Source of the DNA: DATARH01 sp963734125
Lineage (GTDB): Bacteria; Pseudomonadota; Alphaproteobacteria; ATCC43930; CGMCC-115725
DNA length: 64,000 nucleotides
Reading direction: 5' to 3'
NCBI GenBank assembly: GCA_963734125.1
Contig: CAVTGB010000034.1
Span: 1 to 64,000, forward strand
Below the pieces are notes generated by a model, which was not told the origin of the DNA, made no database searches, and was given only the letters and a program-made list of their open reading frames with translations. Both the position numbers and the translations under genes were made by a program. Below are positions 36,195-44,664 of this stretch, in pieces (the first letter of the stretch is position 1; the number at the start of each line of letters is the position of its first letter).

Positions 36195-36370
36195 CTGTCA
36201 TACCGGCGAAAGCCGGTATCCATGGCGGAAGTGGCCCCCTCCCCGGGCTTGACCCGGGGATCCCCACGGGATGACAGGCGGAGTGATCGCGGGAACTTCA
36301 AAATCATAACACCAGCGCATTGTCCATTGAGGTTGAGTCGTCATTCCCGCGAAAGCGGAAACCCAGGGGC
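36195..36370. repeat. Three REP-like palindromes
   Basis: ATACCGGCGAAAGCCGGTAT (near 36200), CCCCGGGCTTGACCCGGGG (near 36241) and TTCCCGCGAAAGCGGAAA (near 36343) form hairpins of the kind found as interspersed repeats in alphaproteobacteria (CCGGC-GAAA-GCCGG and similar). They lie between convergent genes and together with the elements near 28040 and 34040 make at least six copies in the window. Confidence 0.65.
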
Positions 36371-36507
36371 GGCGATCGCTCATCCCGCCGACACGGTTCT
36401 TGTCGTCCGCGCGCAGCCGACCCCTTGATGAAGAACAAACCGTGAATATAAATCCAAGGTCGGGCCGCACTGCTGAACCCTGACGAGGCCCGACAACATC
36501 ACTGGTC

Positions 36508-36595
36508 GCCCGCTGTTGTCCCGCTGTGTCGCTGTTATCTCGCTGTTTGTTGTAAAAATGTCGCTGATATTTTGCTGTTATCCCGCTGTTCCGAG
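36508..36595. repeat. Helically phased GCTGTT array
   Basis: The word GCTGTT or close variants occurs at about 36510, 36522, 36531, 36542, 36563, 36574 and 36585, mostly 9-12 bases apart with one double gap, mostly near one DNA helical turn. Full units resemble TGTTATCCCGCTGTT. It lies between a gene ending before it and another ending after it on the opposite strand, so it is not the promoter of either. There is no ORF or hairpin that explains it. Confidence 0.55.
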
Positions 36596-36683
36596 AAAAT
36601 AATAATTTCAATATCTTGGGCGTTATTTTGTTTTCGTCGCGCTGGTGAGTGGGTCTGCGAACCCAAGGAACAAGACCGATGGT

Positions 36684-37637
36684 TCAAGCGATGTGCAGCA
36701 CCGCCTTCCCGGTGAACTCGCGGTCGATGAGGCGCTGGGCGACCGGGCCGATCTCGCTCCACGAGGCTTCGACCGCGATCTGCGGCTTCAATTTTCCGGC
36801 GGCGATCAGCTCGGCCAGGAGCCCCAAGCCGATCGAGGCGCGCTCGACGCTCATCAGCTCATGGAACAGCGTCAGCCCATAAAGCCGGGCGCCGCCGGTG
36901 CCGAACAGGTTGCGGCTCTCGAAGGTCACGGTGCTCGCATCCGAGATGCCGAGCGTGACGCAGGTGCCGTTCGGCTGCAGCATGCCGAGCGCGGCGGAGA
37001 GCGCGGCGCCGCCGAGCGAATCGACGATCAGCCAGAACGGCCCGTCCGGCTGGGCGGCCAGGAGATCGCGGCCGAGGACGACCCGGCCGTCGCACCATGC
37101 CGCCACCGCCTCGCGATATTCGGGCCGGCGCACATGCCCCCACACCAGCGCCCCGGCGGCAACGCCGAGCTGGCAGGCCAGATGCCCGACCCCGCCCGAG
37201 GCGCCGTCAACGAGCACCTTTCGCCCCAACAGGAGCCCGCCCTGGCGCAGCGCGTGGAGCGCGGTCAACCCGGCGACCGGCAAAGTCGATGCCTGGGCAT
37301 CGCTTACGCCGTCGGGCAGGGCGGCAACCGCGTGAGTGCGGCAATTGACCCGCTCGGCCCACGCCCCCGACGGCAGGATGCCGACGACGCGGGTCCCGGG
37401 TTTGGGGCCGCTGCCGTCGGCGGCGGCCACTTCAACGACGCCGGCGAAGTCCCAGCCCGGCCGCCACCCCGGCTCGGCCGCCTGCAGCGCGCGCCGCGTC
37501 TCGCCGCGGTTCAAGGAGATCGCGCTGACCCGGACGGCAACCTCGTCACGGTCGGGATCGCGCAACTCGACGGCGCGGACCGCCAGCCTCCCCGGCGTTG
37601 CGGGATCGACGACAACGGCACGGATCTGTTGCGGCAT
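36684..37637 (-). CDS. Zinc-independent MDR oxidoreductase (quinone-reductase-like)
   Basis: 317 residues. GroES-like N-terminal domain (ISLNRGETRRALQAAEPGWR, PGWDFAGVVEV), then NAD(P)-binding VLVDGASGGVGHLACQLGVA. There are no zinc-binding cysteines, as in quinone oxidoreductases. It contains the CVTLGISDASTVTF segment and ends EFTGKAVLHIA. It would reduce quinones or enones with NADPH. Start ATG at 37637. Confidence 0.85.
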   Translation of the reverse strand: MPQQIRAVVVDPATPGRLAVRAVELRDPDRDEVAVRVSAISLNRGETRRALQAAEPGWRPGWDFAGVVEVAAADGSGPKPGTRVVGILPSGAWAERVNCRTHAVAALPDGVSDAQASTLPVAGLTALHALRQGGLLLGRKVLVDGASGGVGHLACQLGVAAGALVWGHVRRPEYREAVAAWCDGRVVLGRDLLAAQPDGPFWLIVDSLGGAALSAALGMLQPNGTCVTLGISDASTVTFESRNLFGTGGARLYGLTLFHELMSVERASIGLGLLAELIAAGKLKPQIAVEASWSEIGPVAQRLIDREFTGKAVLHIA

Positions 37638-37677
37638 TGGCTTTCTCCTCGCGTGATCGGGCGCGCCGTCCCATTTT

Positions 37678-38184
37678 GTGCCGATGGGCCCGGCCGAGCA
37701 ACGTAGGACAATTCGCCCCGTGCAGCAGTTCTCGATCTGGCTCTATCGCGCGCTCGGAACGGGCCTCGCGATCGCGTTTATGGAGTTGCTGGCGCGAACT
37801 TCCAACCAGCCATTGTCGCAGGTTCCGTTCGTGACCTCGATCGTGCTCACCCTGTCACTGCCGGACAGCGAGGCCGCCCAGCCCTATGCGGTCATCGCCG
37901 GTCATCTGCTATCGACCGCCGCCGGGTTTGCGGCGCTGTGGTGCCTCGGCGCCGGGATGACGGCGAGCGCGGTAGGCGTCGGGCTGGCGGCGTTGCTGAT
38001 GATGGCGGCGCGAGCAGTCCACCCGCCGGCCGGGATCGATGCGTTCCTCGTGCCGCTTCTGGGATTGCCGGCCGGCTGGATCCTTAACCCCGTCCTGGTC
38101 GGCGCGGTGATGTTGGCGGCTTTCGGCAAATTGTGGTCACGCGGCGAAGGGTTGCTGCGGCGCGGTTTCGTTACCCGCAGCTGA
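37678..38184 (+). CDS. HPP-family integral membrane protein
   Basis: About 168 residues with four hydrophobic segments: IALTL-type helices around 30-60, 70-90, 95-115 and 125-155. The HPP motif is present in MAARAVHPPAGIDAFLVPLL. The family is found in nitrite or amino acid-linked transport in plants and bacteria; its role in bacteria is unclear. The start could be GTG 37678, ATG 37684 or GTG 37720, because the true N-terminus (QQFSIWLYRALG) begins near residue 15. Confidence 0.8.
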   Translation: MPMGPAEQRRTIRPVQQFSIWLYRALGTGLAIAFMELLARTSNQPLSQVPFVTSIVLTLSLPDSEAAQPYAVIAGHLLSTAAGFAALWCLGAGMTASAVGVGLAALLMMAARAVHPPAGIDAFLVPLLGLPAGWILNPVLVGAVMLAAFGKLWSRGEGLLRRGFVTRS

Positions 38185-38193
38185 GAAGCGGGC

Positions 38194-38931
38194 TCACCTT
38201 TGGTCCGCAACGACTTTCTCGCGCGTCACAATAACCTCGCCCGCGGCGGTCAACCGCACCAGGTTGATCGTATGCACGTAATCGGGCGAGCCCGAGTAAT
38301 AGGCGGGGACTTCGCCGCTGCCGACCTGGGCGGCGCGGTCCCAATGGCCGAGCGCGAGGTAGTCGGCTTGCGTTCCGGCGATGTGGTCGTCGCTGATCAG
38401 CCACGACGGGCGCAACGGGTTAGCCCAAGTCTCGGGCGGCTCGTAATGCCCGTGGCCCATCGCGATATGCCAGCGGCTGGCGCGCGGCGGCGGGTCGCGC
38501 AGCGGCACCATGTCCATGTAGTCGCGGTGCGCGTTGCCCCAGAGTTCGAGGTCGAGATCGGGGAAGCGGACGGCGCGGTCATTGGTGATGCCGAGGATCG
38601 CGAGGTTGCCGATCTGGTCGAACCGGCCGCGCAGCCAGATCGAATCCGGGGTCGCCGGGTCGTGGTTGCCGGGCAGGATGACAATCGGCAGCCCGGCGTC
38701 GGCGAGGAGCTGTCCGGCGCGCTCGATCGTCGCGGTGGTCACCGCATGGTTGTCGAAGGTGTCGCCGGCGAGGAGCACGATGGCGGCGCCGTACGCGCGC
38801 GCCGCGGTCAGCACGTCGCGCAGCACGCCGGCGCCGTCGCCCTCGTGCAGCGCGGCGATGCGCTGATCGTCGACATGCAGATCGGAACTGTGGACGAGCC
38901 GCAATTCGCGTGTGGCGATGTAATCAGTCAT
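38194..38931 (-). CDS. Calcineurin-like metallophosphoesterase
   Basis: 245 residues. Metal motifs: LVHSSDLHVDDQRIAALHEG (DxH), VLLAGDTFDNHAV (GDxxD), IVILPGNHDPATPDSIWLRG (GNHD), and IAMGHGHYEPP and LALGHWDRAAQ (final metal His positions, GHxx forms). It is similar to DNA-repair exonuclease SbcD-like phosphoesterases, but no SbcC partner is adjacent. The ATG at 38931 starts the fold; an upstream in-frame start adds 24 residues of no domain content. Confidence 0.85.
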   Translation of the reverse strand: MTDYIATRELRLVHSSDLHVDDQRIAALHEGDGAGVLRDVLTAARAYGAAIVLLAGDTFDNHAVTTATIERAGQLLADAGLPIVILPGNHDPATPDSIWLRGRFDQIGNLAILGITNDRAVRFPDLDLELWGNAHRDYMDMVPLRDPPPRASRWHIAMGHGHYEPPETWANPLRPSWLISDDHIAGTQADYLALGHWDRAAQVGSGEVPAYYSGSPDYVHTINLVRLTAAGEVIVTREKVVADQR

Positions 38932-39077
38932 CGGCGATCTATAGCCTCCGCCGACGGCGACGCGCAATGTGCCGAACCGTTCCCATCGCGCGGCCGCGGG
39001 CATGGATGATATGTATTATCGGCGGATCTGACCGGCTTCCTCCGCCACGCCACCGCAAAATCCTTCACGCAGGAGCC

Positions 39078-40286
39078 ATGGCCGCCATTCCGCGCTATCG
39101 CCCGCATCGGAACCTGGTCATCTTCGCGGCCGGGTTTCGGCCGTTCTTTCTAGGCTCAGCTGTCTGGGCTGCCGTGGCGATCCCGCTATGGCTCGCGTTT
39201 TATCGGGGCGAGGCTGCCGCGCCGAGCCTCATGGCGCCGTTCATCTGGCATGCCCACGAGATGGTCTTCGGCTTTGCCGCCGCGACCGTCGCCGGTTTCC
39301 TTTTGACCGCGATCCCCGATTGGACCGGGCGGATGCCGCTGCAAGGGTGGCCCCTGGCAACGCTGGTGGCGCTGTGGGCGATCGGGAGGATCGCCTGTCT
39401 CTGGTCCGCTGATATCGGCGCGACTGTCGCCGCCCTCGCGGATCTGAGCTTTCCGGCCGCGTTTCTCGCAGTCGTCGGGCGCGAGATCGTTGCCGCGCGC
39501 AACTGGCGAAACCTCCCGATACTGGCGGCGTTGGCGCTGCTTCTCCTCGGTAATCTGCTGGTCCATCTCGATGCGCTGGGGCTCGCCGATAGCGCCGAAC
39601 TCGGCAATCGCGTCGGGCTTGTTACGCTGTTGATGCTGATCTCGCTGGTCGGCGGGCGGATCATTCCGAGCTTTACGCACAACTGGCTGAAGAAGGCGCA
39701 CCCGGCGATAAAGCCGCCGATCCCGGAGGGCTCGCTCGATCGCGCGGTGCTGGTCGTCACGGCGCTCGCGCTCGTCGCATGGGCGCTCGCGCCGGATGCC
39801 CCTATCAGCGCATGGGCGAATCTGGTTGCCGGCGGCGCCGTCCTCTTACGCCTGTCGCGCTGGCGCGGCCTCCGCACCCTGCGGGAGCCGCTCCTCGCGA
39901 TCCTCCACCTTGGCTATGCCTGGCTCGCCCTCGGCCTTGTGTTGCTCGGGCTCAGCCGGCTTGTCGGGCTTTTGCCGGCAACCGCCGCGCTACACGCGCT
40001 GACCGTTGGCGCGGTCGGTACGATGACGCTGGCGGTGATGACCCGCGCCACGCTCGGCCACACCGGCAGGAGCCTCATCGCCGGTCCCGGCACCAAGCTG
40101 ATCTATCTGTTGATCACGCTGGCGGCGGTTCTGCGCGTGCTGTCGCCGCTGGCTGGCGAGGCCGCAATCCTGCTGCTGTTGTTGGCCGGGACGGCATGGA
40201 GCGGCGCCTTTGGTCTGTTCGCCATTCTCTATGGGCGAGCGCTTACCCGGCCGCGCGTCGAAGGGGCCATCGCAACGGCGATTTGA
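39078..40286 (+). CDS. nnrS: NnrS-family membrane protein
   Basis: 402 residues, about 12 hydrophobic helices. NnrS features are RPFFLGSAVWAAVAIPLW (after AAGF), MAPFIWHAHEMVFGFAAAT with conserved His residues that bind haem and copper in NnrS, and RIIPSFTHNWLKKAHPAI. NnrS relates to nitric oxide stress and denitrification, though no nitrite or nitric oxide reductase is in the window. An AGGAG site lies just before the ATG. The membrane gene following after 37 bases is probably co-transcribed. Confidence 0.9.
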   Translation: MAAIPRYRPHRNLVIFAAGFRPFFLGSAVWAAVAIPLWLAFYRGEAAAPSLMAPFIWHAHEMVFGFAAATVAGFLLTAIPDWTGRMPLQGWPLATLVALWAIGRIACLWSADIGATVAALADLSFPAAFLAVVGREIVAARNWRNLPILAALALLLLGNLLVHLDALGLADSAELGNRVGLVTLLMLISLVGGRIIPSFTHNWLKKAHPAIKPPIPEGSLDRAVLVVTALALVAWALAPDAPISAWANLVAGGAVLLRLSRWRGLRTLREPLLAILHLGYAWLALGLVLLGLSRLVGLLPATAALHALTVGAVGTMTLAVMTRATLGHTGRSLIAGPGTKLIYLLITLAAVLRVLSPLAGEAAILLLLLAGTAWSGAFGLFAILYGRALTRPRVEGAIATAI

Positions 40287-40322
40287 CCGCGGTCGCGCCC
40301 CGCGTCACGGAGTGTTGTCGGG

Positions 40323-40790
40323 ATGGATTGGGGTATCGTGGCGCGCGCGGTCCACGTGCTGGCGGTCGTGGTGTGGATCGGTGGCGTCTGGCTGATTACG
40401 AGCGTGGTGCTGCCGGCCCTGCGGCAGCGTCCGCCGCAATACTGGCTCCGCGAATTCGAAGCGATCGAACAGCGCTTTGCCCCGCAAGTCCGCATCGCCC
40501 TCCTGATCGTCTTCCTAAGCGGGCTCTACATGATCGAGGAATACGATTTGTGGGACCGGTTCGCGCGCCCGGAATTCTGGTGGATGCATCTGATGGTCGG
40601 GGTGTGGGCGCTTTATGCGCTGATGCTCTTTGTCATCGAGCCGCTGGCGCTGCGCCGCGTCCTCCAGAGGCGCGCGACGACCGCCCCCGCCGCCACCTTG
40701 TCATTGATGCTGTGGTTCCACCGAGTGGTGCTGTTTCTCTCCCTGGCCGCGGTCTTCGGAGCCGTCGGCGGCGCGCACGGCCTGTTTTGA
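40323..40790 (+). CDS. CopD-like integral membrane protein
   Basis: 155 residues with four hydrophobic segments. AVHVLAVVVWIGGVWLITSV resembles the first helix of the CopD / haem-type membrane proteins (His-x7-Trp-Ile-Gly-Gly), and the loop FEAIEQRFAPQVRIALLIVF is seen in related small proteins. The gene follows nnrS and is likely part of the same unit. Possible haem or copper binding is inferred from the His residues only. Confidence 0.65.
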   Translation: MDWGIVARAVHVLAVVVWIGGVWLITSVVLPALRQRPPQYWLREFEAIEQRFAPQVRIALLIVFLSGLYMIEEYDLWDRFARPEFWWMHLMVGVWALYALMLFVIEPLALRRVLQRRATTAPAATLSLMLWFHRVVLFLSLAAVFGAVGGAHGLF

Positions 40791-40799
40791 GCGCGATAA

Positions 40800-42065
40800 T
40801 TACGTCCGCTCGAAATCGATCCGCTCGGTGACCGGGAGCCCGTAGAGGTGGCGGCGCAGGCAATCGAGGCCGAGTTCGACCGCGCCTAGGCGCACCCACT
40901 CGCGCCCGCCGAGGATCCGCGAGCGGCGCGATTGGGTCTCCCCTTCGGCGGCGATCCCGATACAGATCGTGCCGCCGAAATCGATCCGGTCCGGGCCGTC
41001 GTCGAGGTCGATCAAAACGGCGAGCGCGTGGCTGGCTCCGGTTTGCCGCCGCGCGGTTTCGGCGACAGCTTCTGCGGTTTCGCGGCTGATCTGCGGTCGA
41101 TCGTGCGGCAGCCGGAACATGTCGGCAATCTCGCCGATGTCGCGCGCGACAAGGCCCCGCCGGAACACCTTCTCGGCGCCGGGCAGAGGCGCGATCCGCG
41201 CCGCCATCTGGCCGCCGGTGAAGGTTTCAACGAGGGCGAGCGAGCCGCCGCGGTCCCGCAGCGCCTTCAGGATCACCCCTTCGAGCGTGTCGTCGTCCTC
41301 GGCCATGATGAAATTGCCGAGGCGCTTCCTGACCTCGGCGACGACCGGCCCGAGCTTGCGCTCGATATCCGCGGCGTCAGCCCCGCGCACGGTCACCTTG
41401 GTCTCGATCTGCGGATAGTGCGCGCGAAAGCCGAGCTTGGCGCTGCCGTCGGGAACCAGATCCGCCACCCCGTCGAGCAGCGCGTCGACGTGAGATTCGC
41501 CCAGCCCATAGGTATGAAAGCGCTTGAGCTGGATTGCGGTCGGGGCGCCGCTGCGGGCGAGAAGGCGCGGGATGATCTGTTCTTCGAGCATGCGGCGCAA
41601 TTCGCGCGGCACGCCCGGGGTGAAGAAAAACCGCGCCTTGCCGATATCGATCGCAAACCCGCACGCCGTCCCGATCGGGTTGTCGAGGATCTCGGCGGTC
41701 ACCGGCAGCATCGCCTGCTTCCGGTTGTTGGGCGACATGACGCGGCTGCGCTTGGCGAAAAACGCCTCCATCGTCCCCAGCCATTCATCGTTGAGCGCGA
41801 GCTCAACCCCGGCGGCGCGCGCCGCGACCTCCTGCGACAGATCATCGACGGTCGGCCCGAGCCCGCCATTGACGATGACCGCATCGGCCCGGTCGCCCGC
41901 ATGGAGGAACGCCGCCAAGAGCGTGTCGCGGTCGTCCCCCACCGTCGTCCCCCAGCGCACCGCCAGCCCGACATCCTCGAGCTTCTGCGCGATGTAGCCG
42001 AAATTGGTGTTGACGATTTTCCCGGTGAGGACTTCATCGCCCGTGCAGATGATCTCGATCAGCAT
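40800..42065 (-). CDS. cinA: CinA-family protein with degenerate deamidase domain
   Basis: 421 residues. The N-terminal molybdopterin-binding-like domain is intact: LIEIICTGDEVLTGKIVNTN, VIVNGGLGPTVDDLSQEVAA and ARFFFTPGVPRELRRMLEEQ. The C-terminal PncC domain normally deamidates NMN with a catalytic Ser in AESCTGG and a GIAGP loop. Here these read LVETFTGGQMAARIA and LIDLDDGPDRIDFGG, so the Ser and loop are changed, and the deamidase activity may be lost. Start ATG at 42065; an upstream start adds only 16 residues. Confidence 0.85.
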   Translation of the reverse strand: MLIEIICTGDEVLTGKIVNTNFGYIAQKLEDVGLAVRWGTTVGDDRDTLLAAFLHAGDRADAVIVNGGLGPTVDDLSQEVAARAAGVELALNDEWLGTMEAFFAKRSRVMSPNNRKQAMLPVTAEILDNPIGTACGFAIDIGKARFFFTPGVPRELRRMLEEQIIPRLLARSGAPTAIQLKRFHTYGLGESHVDALLDGVADLVPDGSAKLGFRAHYPQIETKVTVRGADAADIERKLGPVVAEVRKRLGNFIMAEDDDTLEGVILKALRDRGGSLALVETFTGGQMAARIAPLPGAEKVFRRGLVARDIGEIADMFRLPHDRPQISRETAEAVAETARRQTGASHALAVLIDLDDGPDRIDFGGTICIGIAAEGETQSRRSRILGGREWVRLGAVELGLDCLRRHLYGLPVTERIDFERT

Positions 42066-42073
42066 GGTCGGCC

Positions 42074-42991
42074 TCACGCCATGAAGTTGAGTTTGAGGCC
42101 CGGCTCCGGCCACTCCATCGCGGCGAGCCGGCCCGAGGCGGAGAGGGTGATGTAGGCGGTCTTCAGATCGGGTCCGCCAAAGCAGATATTGGTCGGATAG
42201 ACGTCGGGCACCTTGACCTGGCGCACCACCTGGCCCTTGGGCGAGATCACCGTGATGTAGCCGGTGACCAGGGTCGCGACGCAGATGTTGCCGCCGGCCT
42301 CGACCGCCAGGCTGTCAAAGCGCTGAAACCCCGGCAGCCCGCAAACGCAACGGCCGCCATAGGGCGCCGGGAACGGCTCGTGCTTCAACTTGCCGGGCGC
42401 CTCGATCTCCCAGGCGTAAACCCGCGAAGTCTCGGTGTCCGCGACATAAACGGTCTTTTCGTCCGGCGACAGGCCCACCCCGTTCGGCGTGATGATCGGG
42501 TAGACGAGTTCCGTGATGCGCGAGCCGTCCGGCAGCGCGTAATATAGCCCGCCATTGCCGCGATTGTGGGCAAAGCGCTTGCCCAGGTCGGTGAAGTAGA
42601 AACCGCCCTGCTTGTCGAACACGATGTCGTTGGGCGCCGACAGTTTGTGGCCCTGGCATTCGCTGTAGAGCGTGCGCGTGGCGCCGGTCCGGGGGTCGAT
42701 GCGCTGGATGGTGCCGCCGTTATAGTCGGGCGTCGGGCCGGTCGACAGAAAGCTCGGGGTGGTCTCGTAAACCGCGCCGCCGTTGTTGCACACGTAGAGC
42801 GCGCCATCGGGGCCGGTCGCGACACCGTTCGGCCCCCCGCCGGCCTTGCCGATCTCGCTCTTCGACCCGTCGGGCATGACCCGGGTTACCGCGCCGCCGG
42901 CGATCTCGCCGACAATCACCGAGCCGTCCGCGATCGCCACCGGCCCTTCGGGGAACCGTAAACTGCTCGCCACGATCCGAATGTCGGCCAT
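42074..42991 (-). CDS. SMP-30/gluconolactonase-family protein
   Basis: 305 residues, six-bladed beta-propeller. Metal-site motifs include the Glu in LRFPEGPVAIADGSVIVGEI, the Asn in NDIVFDKQGGFYFTDLGKRF and the Asp in ITPNGVGLSPDEKTVYVADT. Likely a calcium- or zinc-dependent lactonase for sugar lactones. No signal peptide. It is 8 bases from cinA on the same strand. Confidence 0.87.
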   Translation of the reverse strand: MADIRIVASSLRFPEGPVAIADGSVIVGEIAGGAVTRVMPDGSKSEIGKAGGGPNGVATGPDGALYVCNNGGAVYETTPSFLSTGPTPDYNGGTIQRIDPRTGATRTLYSECQGHKLSAPNDIVFDKQGGFYFTDLGKRFAHNRGNGGLYYALPDGSRITELVYPIITPNGVGLSPDEKTVYVADTETSRVYAWEIEAPGKLKHEPFPAPYGGRCVCGLPGFQRFDSLAVEAGGNICVATLVTGYITVISPKGQVVRQVKVPDVYPTNICFGGPDLKTAYITLSASGRLAAMEWPEPGLKLNFMA

Positions 42992-43199
42992 CCCGCTCTC
43001 CTCTTATCGCTATCCGGTAGTTCTGTCGCGAGAGGTGCCACGCCGTCAATGCGCGCGCCCGAAAAATCCGCCGCGCCATTGAAACCGGTGCCGATTCGCG
43101 CTACGTAACGCCTTGATCGTGTTTCGACGGCGGTTTGCCCTATTCCGGCCTGCTACCAAGCTACCCGAGAGTGCTTCCCAAAATTGGAATATGGTCCGG

Positions 43200-43238
43200 C
43201 CGGCTACGCAGCCGGTTGTGCGATCTCTTTAAAGGAAG
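43200..43238 (+). promoter_or_regulatory. 5' leader hairpin and ribosome site of the cold-shock gene
   Basis: CCGGCT-ACGC-AGCCGG folds into a 6-bp stem-loop about 30 bases before the ATG, with an AAAGGAAG ribosome site between. Long structured leaders are common for csp genes, whose translation is temperature-dependent. The rest of 42992-43199 has no gene and is the likely promoter region. Confidence 0.5.
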
Positions 43239-43244
43239 CGAAGA

Positions 43245-43451
43245 ATGTCTACGGGTACGGTAAAGTGGTTTAACGCGCAAAAGGGCTATGGTTTCATCCA
43301 GCCCGACGACGGGTCGAAGGATGTTTTTGTTCATATCTCCGCCGTCGAACGGTCGGGAATGGGCAATCTGCGGGAAGGCCAGAAGCTCAACTACGAGCTT
43401 GAGCGCGGCCAGCAGGGCAAGACCTCCGCGGTAAACCTCCGCGCGGAATAA
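43245..43451 (+). CDS. Cold-shock protein (CspA family)
   Basis: 68 residues, a single cold-shock domain. RNP1 is KGYGFIQPDD and RNP2 is VFVHISAV, preceded by the N-terminal MSTGTVKWFNAQ. It would bind single-stranded RNA and DNA as a chaperone. The next gene follows after 78 bases and is probably in the same transcript. Confidence 0.95.
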   Translation: MSTGTVKWFNAQKGYGFIQPDDGSKDVFVHISAVERSGMGNLREGQKLNYELERGQQGKTSAVNLRAE

Positions 43452-43529
43452 TTCCGACCTCGCCGCGCGCCGCCCGCTGCCCCGCACGATTTGGGGTACG
43501 CGGGTGGCGCCGGTTTTGCCGAGGAGAAC

Positions 43530-43730
43530 ATGGCCGAACACAAATTCACCATCGGCCAAGCCGTCCACTTTTCCCCCGATCGGCGGGACGACGGCTCGGC
43601 GCGCGGTCGCTACACGGTCGTGCGGCTGCTTCCCGAGGAGGGCAGCACCCCGCAATATCGCATCAAAAGCAAGACCGACGGGCACGAACGGGTGGTCCGG
43701 GAAACCCAACTGGAGCGGCGCACCGCCTAG
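43530..43730 (+). CDS. Small conserved protein downstream of csp
   Basis: 66 residues, starting MAEHKFTIGQAVHFSPDRRD, with YTVVRLLPEEGSTPQYRIKS and GHERVVRETQLERRTA. Likely a small beta-barrel-like soluble protein. GAGGAGA ribosome site before the ATG. Relatives are common in alphaproteobacteria near csp or stress genes, from recollection of the family form; function unknown. Confidence 0.7.
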   Translation: MAEHKFTIGQAVHFSPDRRDDGSARGRYTVVRLLPEEGSTPQYRIKSKTDGHERVVRETQLERRTA

Positions 43731-43752
43731 CCGCTCTCTGTTGCTCCTGCGA

Positions 43753-44595
43753 TCAAGAATTGACGGTGCGGATCAGCTCGACCCAGCGGTCGAGGACCGG
43801 CAGGGTCTTGTCGGCCCCTTCCGGCGGCAGGCCGGCGACGACGCGCGCCACCCCAAGGTCGCGCCAGCGCCTCAGTTGGTCGGCATCCGGCGCCGCGCCG
43901 AACATCGTGATCGGGGCGTCGGCGAGGCTGCGCCCAGCCTCGGCCAGCATCTGCTTATAAGCGGGGCAATACTCGTCGAACTTGCCGCCGCGGACGGTCG
44001 GGATCCAACCGTTGCCGTAGCGCACCGCGCGCCGTGCGGCATGCGGGAAGGCGCCGCCGACGATGACCGGCAGCGGCTTTTGCACCGGCTTGGGCCAGGC
44101 CATCATCGGCGGAAAGTCAATAATCTCGCCGTGATATTCCGGCTTCGGATCGGTCCAGATCGCACGCATCGCCTCGACCTGTTCGCGCATCCGCTTGAAG
44201 CGGGTCGCATAGACCGTGCCGTGATCCTCCATCTCGTCCTGGTTCCAGCCGCCACCAATGCCGAACAGAAAGCGCCCGCCTGAGACCTGGTCGAGCGACG
44301 CTGCGAGCTTGGCGGTCTGGATCGTATCGCGTTGGGTGACGAGGCAGACGCCGGTGCCGAGCTTTAGCGTCTTGGTCGCCGCCGCGGCGGCGGTCAGGCT
44401 GACGAACGGATCCATCGCGTCGTAATACATCTTGGGCAGTTCGCCGCCGCCCGGGAACGGCGTTTTGCGCGTCAGCGGAATGTGCGAGTGCTCGGGCGCC
44501 CATAGCGATTCGAACCCGCGCGCCCCGCATGCCCGCGCCAGATCGGCGATCGGCATCGAATAATCGGTGTGGAACATCACGGCGCCGAATTCCAT
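43753..44595 (-). CDS. LLM-class (F420-type) oxidoreductase
   Basis: 280 residues, luciferase-like TIM barrel. Contains ARACGARGFESLWAPEHSHI, LKLGTGVCLVTQRDTIQTAK, VSGGRFLFGIGGGWNQDEME and PVIVGGAFPHAARRAVRYGN. Belongs to the subgroup often annotated as F420-dependent; the cofactor is uncertain. It is tail-to-tail with the small protein downstream of csp. Confidence 0.85.
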   Translation of the reverse strand: MEFGAVMFHTDYSMPIADLARACGARGFESLWAPEHSHIPLTRKTPFPGGGELPKMYYDAMDPFVSLTAAAAATKTLKLGTGVCLVTQRDTIQTAKLAASLDQVSGGRFLFGIGGGWNQDEMEDHGTVYATRFKRMREQVEAMRAIWTDPKPEYHGEIIDFPPMMAWPKPVQKPLPVIVGGAFPHAARRAVRYGNGWIPTVRGGKFDEYCPAYKQMLAEAGRSLADAPITMFGAAPDADQLRRWRDLGVARVVAGLPPEGADKTLPVLDRWVELIRTVNS

Positions 44596-44664
44596 CTCTG
44601 CGCTCCTGCTCTATTGATTTCGCCCAGCATACAACCGCGTCGGCGCCATCCTGTCCAGGCGGCG

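Noticed and set aside
36195..36370. REP-like hairpins read as a CRISPR array
   Set aside because: Stems differ in sequence and spacing, there are no constant repeats with unique spacers and no cas genes.
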